64,000 nt of DNA from Candidatus Chlorohelix allophototropha (GTDB lineage: Bacteria > Chloroflexota > Chloroflexia > Chloroheliales > Chloroheliaceae): assembly GCF_030389965.1 (NCBI RefSeq), contig NZ_CP128401.1:310001-374000 (forward strand). The letters run 5' to 3'. Both the position numbers and the translations under genes were made by a program. The notes under the pieces are model-generated. The model made no database searches and was not told the DNA's origin. It was given only the letters and a program-made list of their open reading frames with translations. Of the stretch, positions 52,854 to 60,783 are shown piece after piece. Within the stretch, counting starts at the first letter, position 1. Every line of letters starts with the position of its first letter.

Positions 52854-55800
52854 TTGGCAAAGTTCAGTGAGGGCGAAATAGTCGGCAGCTACGTGCTGAA
52901 AGAGAAGATCGGGGAAGGGGGTTGGGGCGAGGTCTGGTTGGCGCGCCATCCAACTTTATCCAACAAAGCGGTTGCAATCAAATTTTTGTTGCACCTACGT
53001 GAAGATATGCAGGAACGCTTTAAGCAAGAGGCGGTTATACTAGATAAATTACGGGAGAACCCGCATATAATCACGGTAGAGGATATCGGAGAGCATCGCG
53101 GTATAAGCTACTTCCTGATGCAATACGCCCCCGGTGGTGACCTGTCGGATAAGATCGGCAGTGGCATGTCCCCCGAAGTGGTGGGGAACTATTTGAAGCA
53201 AATTGCCAACGCCCTAGACTTTGCCCACGCGCAAGGGATAATCCACCGCGACTTGAAGCCGAGCAATATACTTTTCGATGCGGCGGGCAGCTTGCTGTTG
53301 AGCGACTTCGGGATAGCCCATGACGGAGGTAAACCGCTGACAGATACGAATGAGCGGTTGCGAACGCCGGAATATTGCGCGCCAGAGCAGTTCAAGCGTG
53401 CCAAAGACTTGAGCGCCACGGTGGATATATATGCGCTAGGAGCAATGACCTTCCAATTGCTGACCGGACGGTTGCCCTTTGGGGGAAGACCGTCAAAAAG
53501 CATCGTAGCGCTAGCGTTGGAGCATCTACAAAGCCCGGTACCACCCTTGAGCAAGTACCGGATGGGCTTGCCGAGTGGTTTGCAAGTGGTAATCGAGAAG
53601 GCGATGGCGAAAGAGGCGAGCGCGCGTTACCAATCGGCGAAAGCCTTTGCGACGGCATTTGAGCAGGTGTTGGTGAATGAGCCACCCCTCCTAGAAGATA
53701 CTGAAATTATTACCCCGCCACCTATCCAAGAAATTAAAATTATTACCCCGCCGAATGAATCGGAACAATATGGCAAGTATGCAGAGGAATTCGGCAATGC
53801 CACCGCGGGATTTCAAGCTCAGTTGGAATATTACGAGCAAGCGGTGAATGCAGTTGGCGAAAGCGTACTGAGCAAGGTATTTGCGGTAGAGTCTAGGCTG
53901 GTGGAGGAAAAGCTAGAGAAGCTAGAGAATATACTGAGGAAATGCAAAGCTCTGCCGAGACAGTCAGAAATACAGGGTAAGGTCAGCAAGCTGGAAGAAA
54001 TCTTTATAGAATGTAAGACGGATTATGAGGGAATAAATAGCCTTGTAAATAACCGGATACGGCTAGATACGCGGAAACAGCGTGCAAGCGGATTGAAAGA
54101 GCGGTTTAAAGCGGCGGAAGAGGATTACCGGAAGCGCTTGGGTACAATGACAACGCAAATCGAGCAAGGAGAGGAATACCTTGCCGAGCTAGATAAAGGG
54201 GTAAATACCCAATTGTTGCGCTTGTCAAGCAGTTTCAAGCGGACGGTGGAGAGTAGTATCTTGGTAGTATTCGAGGCAATAGTTGAGGAGAGCGGTGGCG
54301 AAGAAGATTTTGGGGATATGCAAAGAGACTATCAGGAATTAAGCAAGCGATACGAAGAGATTCAGGTGCGGATAAAACAGGTTGCGGACAGGGCGGAAGA
54401 AGTGACCGCCCGAAACAAACGAGAGAAGGAACAAATCGGTAAAGCGGAGGAACTTCGCCTAAGTATGGAGAGTGTTACTGCTGAAATGGTGAAAACTCTA
54501 GAGCGTTTCGAGGGACAAATCAAGAGCGCGACGGGGAATGCAACCGGGCTAAAAGAGGAATATGAAAGAGAAATAACCGGCTTAAGCGAAGGGCTAAAAG
54601 AAGCCGAAAGGCGGCGAGGGGAACTTGCGGGTCTAGCGCAACAAGGGGAGAGCATCGTCGTGAGGAGCGTCCTTTATGAAATGTTGTCGAGCCTCGAAGG
54701 CGGTATCTCCCGCTGCCGAAGCAGTTATGAGCGGGTAGCCAAGTTAGCGAGAGAGCGGGTGGAGCAGCAACTGCGAAGTGAGCAGGCAGCGGCAGCCCAA
54801 AAGCAGTGGGCGGAAGAGGAGTGGCGATTAGGAGAGGAAACGGCGGCGCAAAAACAGGCAGTGACGGCAGCGATGCAAGAATATCGGACAGCGGTGGAGA
54901 AGCCGGCGGGTCAAGCAGCGGGGTTGGAAAAAATATTCCGGCAGAAGTGGGAGCGGGTGACAGAGGGCTTTACCGCACTGGGGCAGCTAAACACGCGGTG
55001 TAAGGAGTTGGGAAAGCGGGTTATAGAACCGGGGCAAAAGCAGCGGGTTAATGGGCTTGCAGAGGAACTAGAGAGAGCATTGAGCGGGTATCGGCAAGAG
55101 CTAGCAGTATTGGACGGCAAGGCAGAGGCGGCGGTAAAAGTGGCGAGCGAAGTGACGCTATTGCTTGAAGAAATCGCTATGCCTAGCACCACCCACGCCC
55201 GCCGTGCTGAAATCGGGGACAGGTTGAGCGCAATCGGGGACACCCGAAAAGGCGTTGGCGTGGGAAAGGATGGCATCCCGGACATCGCGTGGTTGGCAGT
55301 AACGCCGGGAGGGAAGCTGGACATTAAGGGAACAGCTTTTAAGAGAACAGCTTTTGAGGTGCAACCCTTCTACATCGGGCAGTATCAGGTAACGTATGCC
55401 CAGTATGAGGCATTTGTGCAGGCAAGGGATGGCTACCAGCAGTGGGAGTGGTGGCAGGGGTACCAGCCGCAAAAGCTGTACGAGCAAAATCAGAAAGGCG
55501 CCAGCAACCCGCGGGATAGTATATCTTGGTATCAAGCGGTGGTGTATGGGCGGTGGCTGAATAAGCGGATGCAGGGGAGGGAGTTTCCGAATCCGAGTGG
55601 GAGCGGCAGTGCGATGATAATCGGGAAGAATGCGGAGGTGCGGTTGCCTACGGAATGGGAATGGCAGTGGGCGGCACAAGGTGGGCAAGAAGCTCGGAAA
55701 TACCCGTGGGGGGCATGGCAAGAGGGCTACGCTAACACGGATGAAGCGGGCTTGAAACGAACAATGGCGGTGGGGCTGTACCCGCAGGGGGCGGCGAAAT

Positions 55801-56033
55801 GCGGGGCGCAGGACATGAGCGGGAACGTGTGGGAGTGGTGCTTGAACAAGGGTGAGAAGCCGAAGGAGGTAGCGCAGGACGATAGCCATGATTCGAGAGG
55901 GATGCGGGGCGGGGATTTCAGCGGCAATCGAGCTGATGCGTCCTGTGCGTCCCGCGGCTACAATATCCCTTACCGCGATTTCAGCCGTGTCGGGTTTCGG
56001 TTGGTGGTTTGTTCCGCTAACGCGCCCCTCTGA
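52854..56033 (+). CDS. Ser/Thr kinase with coiled coil and C-terminal SUMF1/FGE-like domain
   Basis: 1059 residues, starting at TTG with GAGG seven bases upstream. Kinase domain: GEGGWGEVW, HRDLKPSNILF, LSDFGIAH. A long coiled coil (about 300-790, Glu/Lys/Leu-rich) is followed by a formylglycine-generating-enzyme-like domain (PFYIGQYQVTYAQYEAF, DSISWYQAVVYGRWLN, RLPTEWEWQWAA, SGNVWEWC, GFRLVVC). The cysteines that bind copper in true FGE are replaced (GGDFSGNRADASC), so it is probably a binding or sensor domain. There is no evident membrane segment, so the protein is likely cytoplasmic. Confidence 0.88.
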   Translation: MAKFSEGEIVGSYVLKEKIGEGGWGEVWLARHPTLSNKAVAIKFLLHLREDMQERFKQEAVILDKLRENPHIITVEDIGEHRGISYFLMQYAPGGDLSDKIGSGMSPEVVGNYLKQIANALDFAHAQGIIHRDLKPSNILFDAAGSLLLSDFGIAHDGGKPLTDTNERLRTPEYCAPEQFKRAKDLSATVDIYALGAMTFQLLTGRLPFGGRPSKSIVALALEHLQSPVPPLSKYRMGLPSGLQVVIEKAMAKEASARYQSAKAFATAFEQVLVNEPPLLEDTEIITPPPIQEIKIITPPNESEQYGKYAEEFGNATAGFQAQLEYYEQAVNAVGESVLSKVFAVESRLVEEKLEKLENILRKCKALPRQSEIQGKVSKLEEIFIECKTDYEGINSLVNNRIRLDTRKQRASGLKERFKAAEEDYRKRLGTMTTQIEQGEEYLAELDKGVNTQLLRLSSSFKRTVESSILVVFEAIVEESGGEEDFGDMQRDYQELSKRYEEIQVRIKQVADRAEEVTARNKREKEQIGKAEELRLSMESVTAEMVKTLERFEGQIKSATGNATGLKEEYEREITGLSEGLKEAERRRGELAGLAQQGESIVVRSVLYEMLSSLEGGISRCRSSYERVAKLARERVEQQLRSEQAAAAQKQWAEEEWRLGEETAAQKQAVTAAMQEYRTAVEKPAGQAAGLEKIFRQKWERVTEGFTALGQLNTRCKELGKRVIEPGQKQRVNGLAEELERALSGYRQELAVLDGKAEAAVKVASEVTLLLEEIAMPSTTHARRAEIGDRLSAIGDTRKGVGVGKDGIPDIAWLAVTPGGKLDIKGTAFKRTAFEVQPFYIGQYQVTYAQYEAFVQARDGYQQWEWWQGYQPQKLYEQNQKGASNPRDSISWYQAVVYGRWLNKRMQGREFPNPSGSGSAMIIGKNAEVRLPTEWEWQWAAQGGQEARKYPWGAWQEGYANTDEAGLKRTMAVGLYPQGAAKCGAQDMSGNVWEWCLNKGEKPKEVAQDDSHDSRGMRGGDFSGNRADASCASRGYNIPYRDFSRVGFRLVVCSANAPL

Positions 56034-56205
56034 ACTCTTAGCCTCTGGCGCTCTTTTCTCTAAATTAACCCAAAGACCTAGGGGTAGGGAAAGGTCAAGG
56101 GGGAAAGGTAAAGAGAATTTCCGAAAGCGCGAAGCGCCGCAATATTTGGGGCAGGGGTAGGAGGGTAAATTTAGGAAGTTAATTCCTTTTCCCCTCGCAG
56201 AAAAT
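56034..56205. other. Intergenic region before the second leader
   Basis: Between the FGE-type gene and box g. No gene. The last bases (CGCAGAAAAT) repeat the sequence in front of box f, so the duplicated control region starts near 56197. Confidence 0.5.
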
Positions 56206-56251
56206 ATTTTTAGCGACAAATTTAACGGAATGGGTGAGGATGGCTTATACT
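56206..56251 (+). promoter_or_regulatory. Regulon box g and -10 of the kinase-TIR operon
   Basis: Perfect ATTTTTAGCGACA at 56206-56218, 27 bp, TATACT at 56246-56251. Same as box f, at +6006. Confidence 0.75.
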
Positions 56252-56257
56252 AATAAC

Positions 56258-56443
56258 TAATCGCAGACCCTCGTGGTCTGGAGATAGAGCAGTCAGGACT
56301 GGTGGCTGTAGCCCTGATGTAGCCGGAGATGTACCCAATCTACCGGATCAGTAAGTGCAAACTTATTGCTTGTCGGGTCGCAAGACCCTGCCACGTAGTG
56401 ACCCTGCCGGTACAGTCAGGGTCGCTTTTCTCGTTTCTTGGCT
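56258..56443 (+). ncRNA. Structured 5' leader RNA, copy 2
   Basis: Same six stems as copy 1 at a constant shift of 6006. In the first stem the loop reads CTCGT instead of TTTGC while both arms are kept. In the second, G replaces A opposite T, keeping a wobble pair. The change CACGTGGTG to CACGTAGTG is in the linker before the terminator-like stem (56400-56423), which is followed by GCTTTTCTCG. The kinase-TIR gene starts 84 bases downstream. Confidence 0.65.
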
Positions 56444-56506
56444 TCCGTGAATACTCGGTATTCCGGGTGGAATCAAGCGCATTATTTTCGGGATTAGCAG
56501 GGACAA

Positions 56507-59500
56507 TTGGCAAACGAGAAAAATTTACTAAAATCCGAAGGCAGGTTCGGTAAATATATTCTCGCCGAGAAGGTAGGACAAGGCGGTTGGGGTGAGGTGT
56601 GGTTGGCTACCAACGCTTGGATTCCCAACAAACCACCCGTCGCCATCAAATTTGTGCTGCGCCAAAGATCCCAGAAAGAATTGGAGCGTTTTGAACACGA
56701 AGTAGCCATTCTTGGCAAATTGTGGGGGCATCCTAATATTATTACCGCCGACGATTACGGTGAGCAGAACGGCATCCCCTATCTGGTGATGGAATATGCC
56801 CCCAACGGAGATTTAGCTCGCCGGATTGCACAAGGCTTATCTCTCGAATTGGTAGCAGATTATCTTGACCAAATCTCCAATGGTTTGGACTATGTCCACT
56901 CGCAAAAGCCCCACCCTATTATTCATCGCGACCTCAAGCCTAGCAATATTCTTTTCGGGGTAAACGATGTTCTGAAGTTGGCAGATTTCGGCATTGCCCA
57001 CGATGAGGATGTAACTTTAACCTACACCGGAATGAACCTCGGCACTCCCGAATATATGGCGCCTGAGCAGTTCACAGACCCCAGAGAAGTTACTCCCGCT
57101 GCCGACATTTACAGTCTTGGCATAATAACCTTCCAGATGTTGACTCAACAGCTTCCGTTTGGCTTCCGTATCAAAGGTGAAGTATCGGCGGGGGATGTGG
57201 AGATGGGGCATCGCCACAAACCAGTACCCGACTTGAAGAAACTCAGGTACGGCCTACCCTCCGGGCTTCAGGATGTGTTGGAAACAGCCCTCCATAAAAA
57301 CCCGGAGGAGCGTTTCCCCTCTGCCGGAGATTTAGCCCGACGGTTTCGGGAAGAACTGGGAAAAGCGCCGCTGATACTTCCTACCGAATTCTATTCACAG
57401 TCTGAGGCGCAAATCGCCGAAGAGAACCGTTTCAAACAACTCGAAGGGCTTGTCCAAAGCTTCAAAGTGGTAGAGGAGGATTTTCGGGAGCAATTCCAGC
57501 TTGTCTGGGATATGGTTAACACGCAGGAAGGTTCGGCGGAGACGCTGAAGGAGTTGTTTGAACTTCGGCTACAGGCGATAAGGGAGAAGTTGGAAGGCTT
57601 TAATCGCTATATTGCCGACTGTGAAGCGATTATAGCCCAAGTTCCTACCGATTCAGATAGCTCTTTGGAGCGGGAAAAGCTAGAGGCACGCGCTCAAGAA
57701 TTGCGCCAGAGCCTAGCTCAAAACGAGGAGCAAATCGGTAAGGCTGAAAACATTGCGCAGTTGCGGGTAGAACGCCAGTTGGAAGCGGAGCAACTGGAGC
57801 AGCGCGTTGCCGAGAGGGTGCAGCAAGGCGCTGAGCTAAAGCGGCAATTTGAAGCTGCCGAGATGGGTTTCGAGTTCCAATGGGCAGAAGCTAGCCAACT
57901 ACTCGAACTCAGCACAAGCTATTCCCCAGCGCTGGAACCAGAATTCGAGCAGAAACTAGCGCAACTGGAAGCTACTTCCCACCCAATTGAAGCGCTCTTG
58001 TCGGCTTTTGCCGTGCTGTTGTCACAGTGCGAAAGCGAAGAAGAACGCACCCGCCTAGAAGCAGGCTATCCGGAACTGGAAGGGCGCTACAAGGAAATCC
58101 AGAACAAGCTGGCGCTAACCCGCACCCAGTTTGGCGAGAAATTGGCAACGCTAAGAAATGAAGCAGAAGCAGCCGTCAGGCAGGCAGAGGCGCTCGCCAA
58201 AGAAGAACGTGCGAAAGAGCGGGCAGCTACGGCGGAACTACTCCGGCGCGGCTTTGAGAGTTTTACTACCGACTTGCTGAATTCTCTTGCCCGCTTCGAG
58301 GCGAAGGTAAATTCCGCTACCGGGAATCCAAACCAGCTAACTCAGGCTTTTGAAAGAGAATTAGCCATCCTAAGCGAGGCGCTTAAAGAAGCCGAAAGCA
58401 GGCGAGGGGCTTATGCGGCGCTGGCGCCACTAGCAGAGAGCAAAAACGAGGAAAATGCCTTATCCGAAGCGCTGGTGCAACTTGATGCCGCTTTGTCCCG
58501 CTGCCGGGCCGGTTATGAGCAGGCTTTCATGGCAGCCGGGCAGCGGGTGGAGCAGCAGCAGGAAATTGATAAGCAGTTTGCCGAGGAGCAAAAAAGGCTG
58601 GCTACGGAAGAGCAGCGCCTTGGGGAAGAAGCGGCGACCACTCGCGGGTTGGTTGAAGCAGCCCTGAAGAACTTCCAATTGGCTATCGAGAAAACTGTCG
58701 GTCAGTCTAATGAGCTAAAGGAGGCTTACGGCAAGGAAGAAAAGCGCATCGCGGGACTGATTGCCCAATTGGAACAGCTTTCTTCCGGGTATGAGAAGTT
58801 GACACAGCAAGCCCCTGAGCCAGCCCAAAAACAGCGCCTGAACCAGCAGACAAGCGATTTACATAGAGCGTGGCGCAATTACCAACAAGAGTTTGAGACG
58901 CTTTCTGGGAAAGCGGCAGTGGTAGTTAAAGGCGCCGCCGAGTATGAGCAGCGCCAACAAGAAGAGGCGGAAGCCAAACGACAGCAGCAACAAGCCACCG
59001 CGGCAAGAGCGACGAGAGCAGCCGAGATAAAGCGGGCTTTTGAGCAGACGGAACAGAGTTTCCAGCGCCAGCGCCAAGCGGTAGAGCAGATGTTGAAAAA
59101 CAGCCAAGGCTCTGCCGAAAAGGTGAAACAGGACTTTGCCGCCAAAAAAGCAGAGCTAGAGGGACTGCTTAAAAAGCTGGAAGCGAACCTGACGGCGGTT
59201 AACGAGCTGGCACAACAAGCCGCTACTGCCGAGGAGAAATCGGCTTTTGAACGCGAGAGGCAGCAACTCAAAGCTCGGGTGCAGGGATATCGTGAGCAAT
59301 TGGAAGCATTAGGACAGCTGCACCAAGCGACCGTTGATAGGCTGAAAACTCCGCCTGTGCCGGTGACTAAGCCTCTAATTCCGCCCACCGAACCCCTTAC
59401 CCCGGCGCTTAAAACCGAACCGCTTACTGCTCTCAAACCTAATATCGCAGGAAATGGGGCAGTTAAAGCGCCCCATAAGCGCCTCAAAGTCTTTCTTTGT

Positions 59501-60697
59501 CACTCCAGCAAAGATAAACCACAGGTGTTAGAGCTTTATAAGAAATTGAAAACGGTGAGTTGGATTGAGCCATGGCTTGATCGGGAAAACTTAATTGGTG
59601 GACAAGACTGGCAGTTGGAAATCAGAAGAGCGGTAGAAGCCAGCGATGTAGTGATCGTAGTCCTCTCCAATGAAGCGGTGACAAAAGCCGGCTTCGTACA
59701 TAAGGAAATTGCTTATGCCCTGGATATGGCAGAATTGCAGCCTGAAGGTGCAATTTTTATCGTGCCGACTAAAGTGGAAGAGTGCAAAATTCCTGATCGT
59801 CTTTCCCGCTGGCACTGGGTAGAGCTTTTCCAGAAAGATGGGTATGGGCGACTTCTTCGGGCACTTAGCAAACGGGCTGAAGATTTAGGGCTGTTTGATG
59901 AGCCTAAGCCACCCAAACCCATAAAGAACAACAAAATTTGGTGGTCAGCGGGTAGTTTGTTGGCTATTGCAACAATATCAGTGCTATTTGCTTTAAATCT
60001 GCTCGGTGGAACTCCCCAAACTCCTTCTCTCGCCACCGCCACGGTTGCTGCGACAGCCGCAACCACCGCTACCGATACTACTACTGCCACAGTATTGCCC
60101 ACTGCTACCATCTCAGCTACTCCAACTGTCGCAACTACGGTGTCGATTACGACAATAGCGCCTACTGCTACTGTCATCACTCCTTCGCCCACTCCCGGTT
60201 CTAGTCTTGCCCTCTTTGGAACCGGTACTACCCGCCGAGGTGATTTAACTCAAGTTACAACCGCAGATGTGGTTACAAGTTTCTCCGAGGGTGAGGAAAT
60301 CTTTGCTTACCTTAACTTTGATGGCGCCAGACCGGGCGTGGATGAAATCGGAGTTATTTTGATAGCCAATGGCAATCCGGTTTCAGAGAATAAATACACC
60401 TTACAGAAAAAGAGTGGATTTGTGCTGTTTTCGCTAGGCAAGCAGGGCGCTGGTACTTTCAGGGTGCAGTTCCGCTATAACGGCGCAATTATTGCGGACT
60501 GGCAGCCTGACTTCCGGGTAACAGCAGTTACTACCACGAATTCCGCTCCTGTGGTGGTAGTAAACACCCCTCGAACCACAACCGTCTTTGTGCCTACTAC
60601 GGCAGCACCTGTACCACCCACCCCTACGCCGATACAGCCTACGGCTATTCCGCAGGGTATTCCTACACCCACTTTTTGCCCACCGGGTTCCTGCTAA
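56507..60697 (+). CDS. Ser/Thr kinase-coiled coil-TIR membrane protein
   Basis: 1396 residues, starting at a TTG (TTGGCAA, like two neighbours). Kinase (about 10-280): GQGGWGEVW, HRDLKPSNILF, LADFGIAH. Coiled coil of about 650 residues (305-960). TIR domain (about 990-1130): VFLCHSSKDK, PWLDRENLIGG, SDVVIVVLSNEAV, and the HKEIAYAL block holding the glutamate used for NAD cleavage in enzymatic TIRs. A membrane helix near 1145-1165, a Thr/Pro-rich linker and an exterior beta-rich domain follow. The TIR lies before the membrane helix, so it is cytoplasmic. A kinase linked to TIR suggests signalling that ends in NAD depletion or scaffolding, perhaps defence; this is inference. Confidence 0.88.
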   Translation: MANEKNLLKSEGRFGKYILAEKVGQGGWGEVWLATNAWIPNKPPVAIKFVLRQRSQKELERFEHEVAILGKLWGHPNIITADDYGEQNGIPYLVMEYAPNGDLARRIAQGLSLELVADYLDQISNGLDYVHSQKPHPIIHRDLKPSNILFGVNDVLKLADFGIAHDEDVTLTYTGMNLGTPEYMAPEQFTDPREVTPAADIYSLGIITFQMLTQQLPFGFRIKGEVSAGDVEMGHRHKPVPDLKKLRYGLPSGLQDVLETALHKNPEERFPSAGDLARRFREELGKAPLILPTEFYSQSEAQIAEENRFKQLEGLVQSFKVVEEDFREQFQLVWDMVNTQEGSAETLKELFELRLQAIREKLEGFNRYIADCEAIIAQVPTDSDSSLEREKLEARAQELRQSLAQNEEQIGKAENIAQLRVERQLEAEQLEQRVAERVQQGAELKRQFEAAEMGFEFQWAEASQLLELSTSYSPALEPEFEQKLAQLEATSHPIEALLSAFAVLLSQCESEEERTRLEAGYPELEGRYKEIQNKLALTRTQFGEKLATLRNEAEAAVRQAEALAKEERAKERAATAELLRRGFESFTTDLLNSLARFEAKVNSATGNPNQLTQAFERELAILSEALKEAESRRGAYAALAPLAESKNEENALSEALVQLDAALSRCRAGYEQAFMAAGQRVEQQQEIDKQFAEEQKRLATEEQRLGEEAATTRGLVEAALKNFQLAIEKTVGQSNELKEAYGKEEKRIAGLIAQLEQLSSGYEKLTQQAPEPAQKQRLNQQTSDLHRAWRNYQQEFETLSGKAAVVVKGAAEYEQRQQEEAEAKRQQQQATAARATRAAEIKRAFEQTEQSFQRQRQAVEQMLKNSQGSAEKVKQDFAAKKAELEGLLKKLEANLTAVNELAQQAATAEEKSAFERERQQLKARVQGYREQLEALGQLHQATVDRLKTPPVPVTKPLIPPTEPLTPALKTEPLTALKPNIAGNGAVKAPHKRLKVFLCHSSKDKPQVLELYKKLKTVSWIEPWLDRENLIGGQDWQLEIRRAVEASDVVIVVLSNEAVTKAGFVHKEIAYALDMAELQPEGAIFIVPTKVEECKIPDRLSRWHWVELFQKDGYGRLLRALSKRAEDLGLFDEPKPPKPIKNNKIWWSAGSLLAIATISVLFALNLLGGTPQTPSLATATVAATAATTATDTTTATVLPTATISATPTVATTVSITTIAPTATVITPSPTPGSSLALFGTGTTRRGDLTQVTTADVVTSFSEGEEIFAYLNFDGARPGVDEIGVILIANGNPVSENKYTLQKKSGFVLFSLGKQGAGTFRVQFRYNGAIIADWQPDFRVTAVTTTNSAPVVVVNTPRTTTVFVPTTAAPVPPTPTPIQPTAIPQGIPTPTFCPPGSC

Positions 60698-60783
60698 GTG
60701 GAGTAGTTTAAGGAGAACTCGAAGTATTTGAATAGCTATATGAGAAAGAATAGGGATTATAAACATTAGAAAGGTACAGTTCT

